DNA of 64,000 bases from Viscum album (Eukaryota > Streptophyta > Magnoliopsida > Santalales > Viscaceae), in assembly GCA_963277665.1 (NCBI GenBank), contig OY728120.1:425884138-425948137 (forward strand), read 5' to 3'. The notes under the pieces are model-generated. The model did not search any database. It saw only the letters and a program-made list of their open reading frames with translations, and had not been told where the DNA came from. Within the stretch, counting starts at the first letter, position 1, and the number at the start of each line of letters is the position of its first letter. The translations under genes were made by a program, and so were the position numbers. This document shows, piece by piece, positions 1-11,279 of the stretch.

Positions 1-299
1 TGATTATAGATGGAAATCCATGAAATATAATGATTTCATAGACCTAAAAATTTCCCAATACCTAAACATTAATGGAATAATGAATTGGAAATAAGTGTGT
101 TTAATTGTTCAATTGGTCAATGAACACCCATATTTCATTCTTATCTTAAGGTGTATTAAGAAATCAATTCATGAAGTTGATAAATAATTCTTCCCACATT
201 CAAGTTAGAATTGGAAGGATATAATGGAATCCCGAAGGCTTCTGGTGATAAAATCTAACTTTTTAACAATTATAATAATGGGGAAAAATTAAATATGTC

Positions 300-600
300 C
301 CATTTCATTCCTATCCATAAGAAATGTTTCCTCATATCATAAAACAACATTTTTGTTCTAGGGGTCTTGAAAATACCCCATCATATCCTTCCTCAAGGGT
401 ATAATAATTATGAACCTATTCCGAAAGCATAAGATACCATCAAAATATAGAGACCAAAAATTAATGGTATCCCCACCAAGAATAGAATATCTAATGTCCC
501 AAACCTCATAATCAAGTTTTTGTTCTGGAAGAATCATCTTGAGTAATGTGGAAGTCTACTGAACACTCCCCAAAGTAATCTTAGTCTCATCTTATTAGAC
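300..600 (-). pseudogene. Gypsy1 integrase N-terminal leader, degraded
   Basis: Downstream of RNase H on the minus strand, the translation has a stretch ending FDGILCFRNRF, the usual 'dgiLyfkgRl' lead-in to the zinc-binding domain of gypsy integrases. Further on (positions 1-300) I cannot follow the HHCC or DDE residues; stops and frameshifts dominate. The integrase catalytic core would lie partly left of the window. The assignment rests on position after RNase H and the short motif, so it is moderate. Confidence 0.5.
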
Positions 601-679
601 ACATAGATGCATATGATAAATTAGGGTCGTCAACTTATAATCCTCATAATACTCATTCATATCATTGTATGGATGTTTC

Positions 680-1117
680 CTACTAAAAAAATCAATAATG
701 ATATTCTCCTTTCCAAGAGTGCAAGAAATGTCAAAATCAAAATCTTGTAGGCACTCCACACACCATATCTATAAAAGGTTTAAATATTATTTAAGTAAGA
801 TATTAATTAAGTTTTTATGATCAGATTTGATGATACACATTTAATTGAGAAGGAAATGACACCAACACTTTATATAATGCATCAAAACCAAGAGTTAATG
901 ATTATGAATAGGGAAGTCCTTTTCATAAGGCTGAAGTTGATGAGAACTATATGCTACCACATGACATCACTAAATTATAACATAGAACCTATTTGAACCT
1001 GATGCATATCATAAAACCACATAGCCTTGAATATCATTTGAAAGAGTCAAAACAAGAGTTAAATTCAATTAATTCTTCAACGCATCAAAGGAAACATGAA
1101 ATTTCAAATCCCACATG
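680..1117 (-). pseudogene. Gypsy1 RNase H domain, degraded
   Basis: Minus-strand translation retains landmarks of the gypsy RT-linked RNase H in the right order: FHVSFDALKN near 1,100, LTLVLTLSNDIQGYVV, then SHQLQPYEKDFPIHNH, and at 680-752 the end of the domain, DFDFDISCTLGKEN followed by a degenerate version of the 'vaDaLSRk' terminus (IIIDFFSRK). In an active element this domain removes the RNA template strand during reverse transcription. Several stops and frameshifts interrupt it. It continues directly from the RT fragment at 1,140-1,631. Confidence 0.8.
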
Positions 1118-1139
1118 TACTTTACTCATTTCCAAGTAA

Positions 1140-1631
1140 CTGTGGTCATTGAAGAATCCAACATAGAAGAATACTTCAAAAAATGGTGACAATAACCCCC
1201 AAAGCTTAATAAACTCTAAATCTCAAAGGCATTTTTGTGGTTCCTCCTTGGTCATAATTTCTGTCACCTTCTTGGGATAAACTAAAACCCCATTTTTAGA
1301 AATGAAGATTCTAAATAATTTCACTTATTGTATATAGAAGTTTCATTTAGAAATATTTTCATAAAGTTTGTTGTTACTCAAGATATACAATAGTACTCTA
1401 AGATGAAATACATGTTCCTCCTTAGTCTTAGAGTATCCAATATTTTTACCATAAAAAATAAATAAAGGAATCTAGGTACTCATGGAAAACCTTGTTCAAC
1501 AATTCCATGAACACTATAAGAAAATTGGTCAGACCATATGGCATGTTGAAGTACTCATAATGGCTATACCCACTTCTAATGGAAGTATAGGGAAAGTATA
1601 TACTCCATGATCATATTCTAGTGATAACTAG
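1140..1631 (-). pseudogene. Gypsy1 reverse transcriptase, C-terminal half, degraded
   Basis: Minus-strand reading gives HYEYFNMPYGLTN followed by FMELLNKVFHEYLDSF at about 1,470-1,565, the highly conserved 'hyEflvMPFGLtNAPatFq' segment of gypsy RT. Downstream fragments match the connection region, including a degenerate LGL-x-YYRRF block near 1,180-1,210. The YVDD-type catalytic box is not intact (about FIYFLW followed by a stop). The upstream half of RT is missing at the edge: it is cut at 1,631/1,632 by the solo LTR, and across the insertion only linker and protease sequence is found, so part of RT was also deleted or decayed. Confidence 0.8.
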
Positions 1632-1980
1632 TGTAACACCCCAAGATTCCATAGTACATTATCTCTTTAAAGAAATTGAATATCTTACAGTACACGCAAC
1701 ACCGAGTTCGAGTGCACAAAAACTTACCAAACCAGCCGTTCAAAAAGCGGCTATGAATAGTATAAACTGAATTTGGAATTTATATACTCCATATAATTTT
1801 AGAATCTATATTATGTTTTTCTTAGACATAATATATGAAATAAATCATTTTGTCAGATAAAAGAAGTATTTTTCAAAAAATGCAATTTTACCAACTTTTA
1901 ATGGAAAACCCTTTTTAAATCCAATATTTTACACTTTTATATATTCAATTTAATGAAATTAAATTATTCTTTAGAATCAG

Positions 1981-2745
1981 GTCATAAAATTTTGGTTTGG
2001 ATAAATATTTGGTACTTTTCTAATAACTTTCATATTTTGATGAATAATGAAAAATACTAAATTTTGATTGAAAACAAATTTTTTAATCAAAATAATTTAT
2101 ATAGTTAAATTATGATTTTGATTAGTTTTAAATTATAATTATATTATATTTTTATAATTTAATATAATTTAGATCATTGGATGTAATTTCACATTTAAAT
2201 TTTACATAAACTTATGTCAATCTTATGATGGTTTTTACTTCTTAAAACCCGACTTTCTGGTTTTGACAACGGTGATTAATTTTAAATTAATTAATGCAAA
2301 TCATATGTTTTTAATTTTCTAAAATAAAAAAATTGGATTTAGAATATCGAAATTATCTTAGGGTGAATTTGTGGTATTTTTCTGAAAACATTCAGTTTTT
2401 GATGAATAGTGAAAACACTATGTTATTGTTTAAAACTGACTTTTATTTAAATAATTAGTATTTTTATTTAAATTAATTTTAAAGTAAAAAATAGATGCAT
2501 AATACCTATATTATTTCAATGTAATTCATTAGATTCATTTTATAAGAAGATCTATTGCATAAAAGTTTGTTGAATTTTTTAACGTCTTTTACCCACCTTC
2601 TAGGAACATTTTCAAATTTGCATAAAAAGTAATTTTACCAATTCGGTGAATTAAATTTAAAAAATTAGAGAGATACGGTTGAAATTAGTAAGTAAAATTT
2701 GGTTCAATATGATGAAAATAATTTTTGGTGAATAGTAACTTTTGA
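1981..2745 (+). repeat. Three diverged direct repeats in the U3 of the family X LTR
   Basis: Segments at about 1,981-2,075, 2,331-2,440 and 2,670-2,745 share the order 'ttTggtttgg...ggtacttttct...tttGatgaataGtgaaaa..acta..ttt', most clearly the core gatgaatagtgaaaa. They are degenerate, suggesting an old duplication in the promoter-proximal U3. A similar core (gtgaatagtgaaaatgg) occurs at about 47,698 in another LTR fragment. Confidence 0.5.
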
Positions 2746-3700
2746 ATTTTATTTAACACGGTTAATAGTAAATAGGGTTATTAAAGGTAGAAATGATATT
2801 ATAATTAGGCTAACACATGTCCTAATTATAATTGATAAGTGTATTTCTACCATAATCAACCTTAGTAATAAAATATGATCCTTTTGTTCCACTTTTATTA
2901 GATTAGGACATTTATTATTATTTTATTTAATGAAGAGTTAAAAGTGTTAAATTCAATGTTTAATAACTAAAATTTTTTTAATATAGGGTTATATATAAGA
3001 GAAATTCGACTATAAATATTCATTATAAAGATAAAAAGATTTAATACATCATGGTAGTTTATTTATAATTTTTAGACATTAAATAATTAAATTTATTTAT
3101 GACACAATGATGATGTAGTAATTAAATTATTAATGAATGAATAAAATAATTGATATTATAAATATAAAAATAAATATAAATTGAGAGTTTTGATGCATTA
3201 CACGAATTTTATAGGTTAATATGAAATGTTAGGGTTGATTTAATGTATTTTTTTAAGTAATAATGTTTTTTGACTTTCAGAAAAACAAAATACTAAATAG
3301 TGTCAACATTAACATAAATGAGTTTTTAAAACAAATACTATATTATTAAATAATATAATATTCTTAAAAATATAACGTTTATCCAAAGGACTTATATAAT
3401 GATAGATATTTCATTAATAAACCACTTTAAGCTCTCTTGGAATTTTATAGTATGTTTATTAAGCACGTAATAAAAATACATGAAGACATTGTAAAAGTTA
3501 AACTATTTAACTAAGAGTCAAATCTAAAATATATGGTTAATATGGTGATCTTAACGTGTATAAAACCTATTGGTTGAGATTATTTTGACCCATACCCACC
3601 CTATCTTCTAAATAAATCCATTTGGAGCCATTATAATCTGAAAATTATTTTATAATAAAATAATATTTCAAATTTTTTCTAAAGTGACCCTCACCTCTCT

Positions 3701-3707
3701 TATAAAA
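3701..3707 (+). promoter_or_regulatory. TATA box of the family X LTR
   Basis: TATAAAAGGG follows a pyrimidine-rich stretch (cacctctct) and is itself followed about 20-30 bp later by a CT-rich start-like region. It is 2,069 bp from the LTR start and would put the U3/R border near 3,730. The hairpins at 4,035-4,503 therefore lie in the transcribed R/U5 part. This is a sequence call only. Confidence 0.55.
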
Positions 3708-4034
3708 GGGTACTTCCCCTTCTCTCAAAGTCACACCTCCAAATCCATTTGGAACAGCCAAAACCTGCTCAAATTTCCTCCCAAATACCTTATATTAATC
3801 CTAGAGGCATTAAGTTGATCATAATCCAACCTAAGGAGCCATTCATATCAAATAAAAAGTAAGAACCCAAAGAAGATGTAATTACTTCATCACCCCGTTC
3901 AATGTTCTTTTTTTCTTCCACTTCCTCTTTCTTTGATTTTTTCCATATTAAATTATAACTCCAGTACCTTCTACATACTAAGATTTTATTATAAATATTA
4001 TACAACCATATTCATTATTCTATCTATCCTATTA

Positions 4035-4100
4035 ATGACAAATTCACCATACGTGCGTATGTACGACTTACCGTCTCCACGTCGTGGTGTAGTTTGTTAT
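4035..4100 (+). other. Hairpin H1, conserved-loop RNA structure in LTR
   Basis: Arms ATGACAAA (4,035-4,042) and TTTGTTAT (4,093-4,100), CACCA and TGGTG, ACGTG and CACGT enclose a 22-nt loop at 4,056-4,077 that starts CGTATGTACGAC and ends TTACCGTCTC. That is 18 pairs with small internal bulges. The loop matches those of H2 and H3 at 19 of 22 positions each, while the stems share no sequence with them. Confidence 0.7.
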
Positions 4101-4225
4101 TCAACACTTCATTATTTGGATGGGTATAATAATGAAAATAATTGATGTAAATAATAAATATAACATCTTGATAATTCTTTATATACAATATACCATCCAA
4201 TTACATACCATTTAACCATCTATAT

Positions 4226-4287
4226 AATGATATCATCTCTTGTGTGTACGTACGGCTTACTGTCTCAATGACGCGATGATATTCATT
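4226..4287 (+). other. Hairpin H2, conserved-loop RNA structure in LTR
   Basis: Arms AATGA+TATCATC (4,226-4,237) and GATGATA+TCATT (4,275-4,287, one bulged t). The enclosed 37 nt contain the conserved loop segment at 4,245-4,266 (TGTACGTACGG then CTTACTGTCTC), with a weak wobble-rich inner stem around it. The loop includes the perfect palindrome GTACGTAC. Confidence 0.65.
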
Positions 4288-4386
4288 TCCACATTCTCCA
4301 TTCAACAATGATTATAAAATATATATATTGTTAATAATTATTTAATATATGGAATAATAATTCTTTTGTAAATACACACACATAGA

Positions 4387-4404
4387 TATATATATATATA
4401 TATA
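4387..4404 (+). repeat. (TA)9 microsatellite
   Basis: Uninterrupted TA dinucleotide run inside the solo LTR, between hairpins H2 and H3. Confidence 0.9.
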
Positions 4405-4448
4405 CATATATCTCATTCACTTACTTCAGTTCAATACGATACGAAAAC

Positions 4449-4503
4449 GGAAATAGCGTTTATGCGTATGTATGACCTACTGTCTCCATAAACAATGTTT
4501 TCC
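4449..4503 (+). other. Hairpin H3, conserved-loop RNA structure in LTR
   Basis: Inner arms GTTTATG (4,458-4,464) and CATAAAC (4,487-4,493) close a 22-nt loop at 4,465-4,486 (CGTATGTATGAC then CTACTGTCTC). The outer arms GGAAA and TTTCC are separated by short internal loops. The stem is unrelated to H1 and H2 while the loop is the same, as expected of compensatory change. Confidence 0.7.
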
Positions 4504-5508
4504 ATTTCATATATCTATCTATTATACATATTTATATTCTGAATATATATGATACATAAATAATGGTTTATATTCTAGATGAAATTAAATATTGATATAA
4601 GTAATATGATCAAGAATAAAAAGTTAAAACATGTATGATAGAGAAAGCGACTATTACCCGAAATATTATTTTAACATTGAAATTATTATTAAATGGGTAC
4701 TATAAAGCCATAAATGAATAAAGTATGATATCATAAATATGAATATGGTTATATTATAATTTAATAACATACTATAGTCATTATACAAGAGGTTAAACAT
4801 ACCCTTGACTAAAGGAAAGTTCAAGGTAATGGTTAATTCCTTAATCTCATTATTGTCTGAGATTGTTCATGTGTAAGTATTTACTGGAACATATTTTTTA
4901 CCCATGTCCATGTTTCATAAAAGTGTTTTAGAAAGTATTATTTTACGGGTATCTTTAACTAATTTTTTTTAAATGTTTTAATTATTTATTCTTCTAAATG
5001 TTTCTCATTAATGTCCATGTTTTGAAAATGGTTTTAAGGATTTATTTATATTGACATGTTTTTTAAATGTTAATTACATTCAAATGTTTAAAAGTGGTAT
5101 GAGACACTTTGATTAAAAAATATATTTTAAATTTCTTAATTTAAAAATTTGGTGACTTATGAATGATTTAATGAAAAAGGTATATTTATCTCGAAGAGGT
5201 TTTCTGATCATTTTCAACTATGTCAACATCCTTCACGAGATATTATTCTTGATTGAGGTTAAATAATTATAATACAATATTCCATATTTTATTGAATGAG
5301 TTATGACATGTCTGACTGTGTGTGTGCTATTTTTATACCCTTCATGGTTTATGGTTAACAAATTTACATTTTGTTTGTTAGTTTTAATAAGAATTTTTAT
5401 GTTTTGTTTCACCCTTTTCATATGAAGAATGTGTTGGACTTAGTAAGTGACGGGCAGAGCCTGCTATAGCTCCTCGATGCATCAGTAGGTATCATGATAC
5501 AAACTAGT

Positions 5509-5565
5509 GTCTTGGCAGAAGGCCTTGAAAAAATATTTATTTGTAGTCTTGGTACAAGGCCTTGA
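5509..5565 (+). repeat. 20-bp direct repeat in U5 of the family X LTR
   Basis: GTCTTGGCAGAAGGCCTTGA at 5,509-5,528 recurs as GTCTTGGTACAAGGCCTTGA at 5,546-5,565, with 18 of 20 bases identical. It is locally GC-richer than its surroundings. Confidence 0.8.
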
Positions 5566-6169
5566 CTATATGGTCATGATGTCCAATATCATGCATTCCA
5601 TCATTATGAAAATAGATATTGATAATACATGTGATTATTAGGCTAGTAGAATATCCATGTGAATAAGTAAATGTCATTATTTGATTTATCTTTTCCATAT
5701 TATGCTGAATTTTATGTTTAAAAGTATTTTGTTTTACTTTTATACATTTCCTTAAATGTTTATGTTTATTTATGATAGTTTCTACTATATTGTTATCCTT
5801 ACTGAGAATCTGAGCTCACCCCTTTCTTATGTTTAATTTTTTCCAAGATGCGAAGAAGTGTATTATGATTGATATGAAAGTTTAAGCTAGGGTAGTAATG
5901 GAATTATAAAAGGATTATTTATGTTGTGTTTTTTTCTATAAATTTTAATGTAATGTTTATATATGTAATCTTTTTTCAAGAATATTAAACTGATCGGTCA
6001 TTCAGGAATGGATTCCTTGTAATCATGCCAATGTATTAAAATAATGCACCGACTCTGGGTAATTGGGATCAGGTTGTTACAACAAGACCAAAGGAAAATA
6101 AATGACTACTGGAGGAAGTATATCATTCAAACTTTCATCCTCTAGTTCAATGGAAAACATGGATTCCAT

Positions 6170-6388
6170 CTAACCCAACATTGAAGGGGGAGTTTTGGCT
6201 CGACTGAACCTTCGATACCATTCTAAAAAAATAAAACTAATCACTCCATTAGTACTAGTTAGGGAAACCAGTAAATGAAAATTCTTGATATTATATTTAT
6301 GGGTGATCATCCAATCCATAACAAGAACGGAATTTAGAGTTTTCGAATCCAAAACCAAAAATTCCCAAGTAAGATCAATGTCAGACAC
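6170..6388 (-). pseudogene. Gypsy1 aspartic protease C-terminal part
   Basis: An open stretch of 72 residues on the minus strand contains VLVMDWMITHKYNI, a close match to the 'fDvILGMDWL..h.a.i' block that ends gypsy proteases and leads to the RT linker. The Asp-Ser/Thr-Gly active-site loop would lie upstream and is not recovered before the CACTA insertion at 6,472. Downstream the reading continues through SRAKTPPSMLG into a linker and is cut by the solo LTR at 6,081. It belongs to the same element as the RT at 1,140-1,631. Confidence 0.75.
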
Positions 6389-6471
6389 TATGAATGTACA
6401 AGAGGGGAATTAGAGACCCTGCACTTTATTCCTTTTCATAGGTATATTAAACTCTATAAAATATGTTATGA

Positions 6472-6490
6472 CACTACACCAAAATCAGTG
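6472..6490 (+). repeat. CACTA left terminal inverted repeat
   Basis: CACTACACCAAAATCAGTG, matching the inverted right end (15,098-15,116) at 13 of 19 positions, including the invariant CACTA. Confidence 0.85.
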
Positions 6491-6618
6491 TTTAGAGGTG
6501 ATTTTTGAGCAGTGGTTTAAAAAACTGTAGCTATTTTTTTTAAATAATTTAGAAATGGTTTATTAAAAAAATCCCTAATACTTTTATTTTTTCCACAAAC
6601 TCGTCAATTCTCATCTAA

Positions 6619-6739
6619 TCCCCCACCCCACCCCCTACCCACACGACCCCCCCCCCCCGAATCCCTACCCTCGCCACCCCTCAATGCCCCTCACCGCCGG
6701 CCCCTACCCCCACCATCACCCCTCGACCCTCACCGACCC
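6619..6739 (+). other. C-rich tract in CACTA 5' region
   Basis: About 120 bp dominated by C runs (including 12 C at 6,647-6,658) with CCCCACC and CCCTC units, in a window that is otherwise about 70% AT. The complementary strand is G-rich and could form quadruplexes. It sits about 150 bp inside the transposon end, where CACTA elements often have GC-rich 5' sequence. Confidence 0.8.
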
Positions 6740-8921
6740 TTTTTATCTATCCCTACATAGTGGTGAAGGTAGATGGACTACCTTATTTTGAAGTCCTTTT
6801 GATTATTCTTATCCAAGGGAGAGAGTAGTAATTTTCATTTATATTTATTTAGAATATGATCTTGATATATTTTATTTTTGGGTTTTCTTGAAAAGGTATG
6901 AAAATAAAGGAATTCATAGTGTGAATTTCTTTGTTCATGAGGTTTTATCTTTTTATATAATTTTTTAGTGTTGTTCATATATATTTATTATTGTTTTTTT
7001 TGTTCTTGGTTTATGGTTGTTTTTTAATTGGGTATTTTTAGTGATGAATTATTTATGGTAGTTTTTAAGAGCTTCTTGGAGGGTGATAAGAACTGGTAAA
7101 TATCAAAATTGATATTGGTAGGTGGTCTCAACCCTTTGAGTAATTCTCTGATAATGCCTTCAACATGACTACCCTTTGTTTTTAAATTTTATTAGAAGAT
7201 ATTTTCTATTTTGGAAATATAAATTAATTTATTTAAAAGAATCATAATTTGTTTAGTAAAGTATCACATGATATTAAGTAAGACTGGATATTCATTCCTA
7301 TTATTTTATTAATTTTCTTTCACTATTTTTATGGTGTTTTCATTGTAATCATTACATTAATATTTTAGGTTGATTTTGAAATGTGAATTTGGTAGTCCAT
7401 GATGGGGTTTTTCTATGTGACCCTAAAGAGACCATGTTTTATGCATTTCACCCTTAGTTAAATGAGTGGTTTGGAGGCAATGTGGTGGTAGGGTTTTTTA
7501 TGTGATATGAATTGATTTTACTTGAAATGATTAATGATTTGGTTTTAATATAAATCTTTATTATTTGTTAATTTTTTTTAACGAGTCAACTTGAGAGGTG
7601 TTTTATATAAAAAAAATTTTTTGAATGGTTTTATTGGAAAAATTTCTTAGTTAAAATTATTTGTTCTCTAATTTTTTTATAAATTCATGTTTTTGAAGGA
7701 AAAAAACACTTTATATTTTAACTTATTTATTATAAAGAATTTCTCTATACATATGTGTTAGAAGTGTGTCAATAAAATTATGGTTAAGGACGTGGGTTTA
7801 CAAACCATCTTATTTAGTTATGTGTGTTTATTTTTTAATCAAATTCATACTTGTGTACTCAATATGGAGATCATTTATCCTTAAAAATTGAGAAATAAAT
7901 CAAATCAAGTTGTGGTTTTAAATCCTCTAATAATGATTAACTTTAAAGAAGCACCTTCTACCAACCTAGTGGGGTTAAGAGATTCTTTAGAAACTTATAA
8001 TTTAGATTATTGACCTGTGCATTTCCTGCATTATTTCAAGTAATATAGCTAGTGATCTCTATCTAATTCTGTATTCAACTTTTCCATATGGAGTTTGAAT
8101 CTATTACATCTACCTAGACCATTTACTTATCTAAAATATTTTGGATTTGTCCAAATCATTGTGTATTCTATAACCTGTATATTATTTGGATTGAGATTTG
8201 TATGATTGATTACTACAATACTATGATTTATTAAAGAAAATCTAAATTTATTTTAAACGATTATACAAAATATCAGTTTTTATCATGCTATTACAGTATT
8301 ATGACAGTGTGGAGTGAAAAGGTGCATTATGTTTTCCTCTAGATCATGTTTATTTTTTTGATATGAATAAATTATTATAATATATATCTTTGATTTTAAA
8401 CATGTCAAATCATTTAATATAGGGAATGTCTATGGTTATGATGTAGAGAATTTTTAGTGTGTAAATATGGAAAACTTTGTGTTTATATATCATTAATTTA
8501 TTTCAATGTGACTACATTAGGTTTATTTATTTTAAATTTCACATGTATAACATTTATTTTTTTATGTATATCATATGAAACATTTGGGAATTATCTTATA
8601 GGTTTTAGCTTGAAACTTTTCTACGAGATAGACATAGAGGTATATCTATATGTATATAAGTTTCCTCCCGATGAAAAGGAATGAACTTCAATAGAGGAAG
8701 GACCACATATATGTATAATATTATTGATATAAACTTTTTATACATAAATATTTTCTCTAATATGAAATTAAGAGGCATCCTATGTAAGGATGATAAACAT
8801 ATTATTCCTTCCTATGAGAAGATGAGGGAAACTAAATTAAATGATATTCAAAAAATTCCATCACATGGTAAGATGAAGTCTCTTATCTAGGATGATTATA
8901 GACACACATACACAAATATTG

Positions 8922-8960
<39 letters not shown>

Positions 8961-9970
8961 AATATTTCTATAGAGGACGGGTTTTGACAAAAATCCTTGA
9001 TGGAATGGTCCATCATGGTAGAAAAGTACACTATATGGATTCTGAGCACATATAAAATCAGTTTTGGATGATGTTGATGAAAAGTTTTTGTATACTGATA
9101 AATTATATAATTTTATAACTATAGATTATTATTATTCATATTTTATTCAGATTCCATAAATCATTAGCTAAGAAGGAGAGGTTTTTGGATGAGTAATCTC
9201 AACTATTATGGGTTATGTGGTTCGGTATATTTAAATGTATATTCGAGGAGGGAAATTGGTTTTACCTAATAATTATACTCAAAAAAATATATCTAATTAT
9301 TTATTCAATATTGATCCTCCTCAATTACAGTAGTTCAATTTTATATTGGTTGAATATATCCTTGTGAAATAGTTTCAATTTCCTTATTTAGTGAGTGAGC
9401 AATAGATGTAGTCAAACATTTTATTTTACATTTTCTATAGAACATTATGTTGGTGGTACCTGGTACCTCATTATATTTACCATATTAATAAAATTACATT
9501 GATTTTATAAACTCATGTCATCTTCTTTAGAGTGGTCCATATCTCAGCTGAATGCCTCATTAGAATGTCCTATGAAGATATGATCATTCTCAACATAATT
9601 TTCAATGTTTGCATCATTCTGGTCCTCTAATATATTATTAACATTGGATGGTGATAATTTTTCAATGATTTTTTAAATAATATTTTTATTAAAAATGGAT
9701 TTCAACATGTATTTTTTCCTCTAGGGTTTCTTAATGGGTTGTAAATGAAAAATGTAACTCTTTTAAACATCATTTCCACACAACTAGACTTTATGGATTT
9801 CAATTATCCTTTTTAAAATGATTCATTAATTAACATATGTATTTATATAGGAAAACCTTATTTAACATATTCATATATTTTTCAACTAGTATATATGAAT
9901 CTATTTTTATATTTATAAATATTGATTTGTTTTAATTTTTTTGATAATGTTTAGGAACATTGTGATATAT
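6740..9970 (+). other. CACTA interior left of the transposase; no gene recognised
   Basis: AT-rich sequence with stretches resembling introns and decayed exons. Open stretches at 8,457-8,684 and 8,681-8,890 are short, hydrophobic or low-complexity, and match nothing I know. A TA run lies at 8,927-8,955. In related elements this part holds 5' untranslated sequence and introns. Confidence 0.4.
8927..8955 (+). repeat. (TA)14 microsatellite
   Basis: Uninterrupted TA run of 29 bp within the CACTA element. Confidence 0.9.
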
Positions 9971-10236
9971 ATGGATAAAAGCTGGATCACATTATCGAGG
10001 AACACACCTCAATATGTAAGGGTTTGGAGGAGTTTTTAGATTTTTAAATTTCAAATCAATATGTTGATGGGAGAATAATATTTCAATGTATTAAATGTAA
10101 TTTTAGATTATGGTTGAAGAGAGATAAAGTTTATGAACACCTAATATTGAAGCAATTCCCTGATCAATATTTGTGTTGGATTTGGCATGGAGAATTAAAA
10201 GTTACGGAAAGGTTGAGAACCAATTTCAATCCCTAA
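9971..10236 (+). pseudogene. CACTA transposase N-terminal Transpos_assoc-type domain
   Basis: Starts with MDKSWITLSRNTPQYVRVW, matching the 'mDrsWm...r.speY..Gv..F' opening of the domain found N-terminal in TNP2-type transposases. After a frameshift, 10,078-10,236 reads FQCIKCNFRLWLKRDKVYEH then LILKQFPDQYLCWIWHGE. The CxxC pair and the closing W-x-W-HGE are characteristic of that small zinc-binding domain. It precedes the catalytic region, as in complete elements. Confidence 0.85.
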
Positions 10237-10254
10237 AATGAGCTCCCAAATTCA

Positions 10255-10791
10255 TTGAAAATGGAAAATGAAATAAAAAACCTTATAAATGATGCATTCG
10301 ACATTTCAAGACACCAAAATCCACATGAAAACATACCAGAACAACTAGTTGAGGGTGCTACAAATACAAATGTGACAAGTGATGTTTTTGAGACTATAGG
10401 ACAACAAAATAAAGATTTTAACATATCATTGGATCCTTCTCTTGATTCTGTGGAGACTAATGGAAGAGAAAAATTCATTGAGAAGACAGATGTGTTTCAT
10501 GATTTAGTTGATATTGGAATCCAAGAGTTTTATAGTGGATGTATGAAATATTTAAAACATTATTTTCTTCTGAAGTGGTACCATATCAAATGCCTATATG
10601 GAATTAAAAATAAGGCGATTTCAATGATATTGGAATTGTTGCATGATTCATTTCATGAAGAAAAGATCCTTGAGTCATTTTATGATATGAAAAATGTTGT
10701 TAACAAGATTGTTATAAATTATACAAAAATACATGCATGTCTCAATGATTGTATTATTTATTTGGGAGATGATTCAAGGGGTCATGATTGA
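10255..10791 (+). pseudogene. CACTA transposase, segment before the catalytic domain
   Basis: A 178-residue open stretch, the longest in the window. Its second half follows the TNP2 pattern: YSGCMKYLKHYFLLKWYHIK corresponds to 'lypGC.kfskLsFlvrLyhlK', then CLYGIKNKAISMILELLHDS, and near the end YTKIHACLNDCIIYLGDD, the 'Y..IdACpNDCmLYw' motif. The first 85 residues are acidic, low-complexity linker. The frame closes with a stop just past the NDC motif, where the next exon block (SRDGSQWVT) follows in another frame. Confidence 0.85.
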
Positions 10792-10799
10792 AAAAATGT

Positions 10800-11274
10800 T
10801 CTTCTTCGAGATGGTAGTCAATGGGTGACGTTGGAAGCCTGAATCAACATACCACTATGAAGAAGAATTAAAGAAATAGAACCTCGAGGGTTTTTCATTA
10901 CTTTTCTTTAAAGCATTGATTTCAATGATTATTTATGTCATCGAAAAAGCACTGAACACATAAAGTGGCATTCTGTAGTTAATAAAAATGATGGGTTAAT
11001 GCGATATCCAAGAGATTCAAAATCATGGAAGACATTTTATTTATTATATCCATATTTATCATTTGATCCTAGGAATGTTTTATTGGGATTCGATACAAAT
11101 GGATTCAACCCATTTGGGACTTTGAGTATTAGTTATAGTAATTGGATGGTTGTTTTGATCCCTTACAATCTACCTCTATGGATGTGTACGCAACAGACAA
11201 ATTTTATCCTTTATATGATTATTAATAGAAAAAAATGCTTAGAAATGATATTTATATATACTTTCTACCTTTAA
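10800..11274 (+). pseudogene. CACTA transposase catalytic-region fragment (Transposase_21 type)
   Basis: After decayed sequence including KWHSVVNKNDGLMRYPRDSK ('mrWH......dg.l.hPaDs'), the open frame 10,999-11,274 reads DPRNVLLGFDTNGFNPFGTL, then SYSNWMVVLIPYNLPLWMC. This is the most conserved block of plant CACTA transposases ('epRnvrLglasDGFNPFg...tysmWpVvlipYNLPPwmc'). The conserved Asp is Asn in 'DTNGFNPFG', probably a decay change. It ends at an intron-like AT stretch. Confidence 0.9.
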
Positions 11275-11279
11275 TTTAA

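Larger units (their letters stand above)
1632..6081 (+). mobile_element. 4.45-kb solo LTR of a long-LTR gypsy family ('family X')
   Basis: Begins TGTAACACCCC and ends GGTTGTTACA, the TG...CA inverted ends of an LTR. The flanks are actag (1,627-1,631) and acaag (6,082-6,086), a 5-bp target duplication with one mismatch. It interrupts the gypsy1 RT, whose protease and linker resume at 6,087. No gag/pol, PBS or PPT lies inside, so a solo LTR left by LTR-LTR recombination is the simplest reading. It has an AT-rich U3, a TATA box at 3,701, hairpin repeats at 4,035-4,503 and U5 direct repeats. A second copy lies at 48,149-54,983 on the minus strand. At 4,450 bp it is long for a plant LTR. Confidence 0.8.

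Noticed and set aside
3790..4145. Overlapping 70-71-codon open frames on both strands as small genes
   Set aside because: They lie in the R/U5 of the solo LTR over hairpin H1 and have no conserved motif; the second LTR copy does not keep them open.
4035..4503. Hammerhead or other known self-cleaving ribozyme (retrozyme)
   Set aside because: The hammerhead core CTGATGA...GAAA is absent, and the conserved loop does not match other small ribozyme cores I know.
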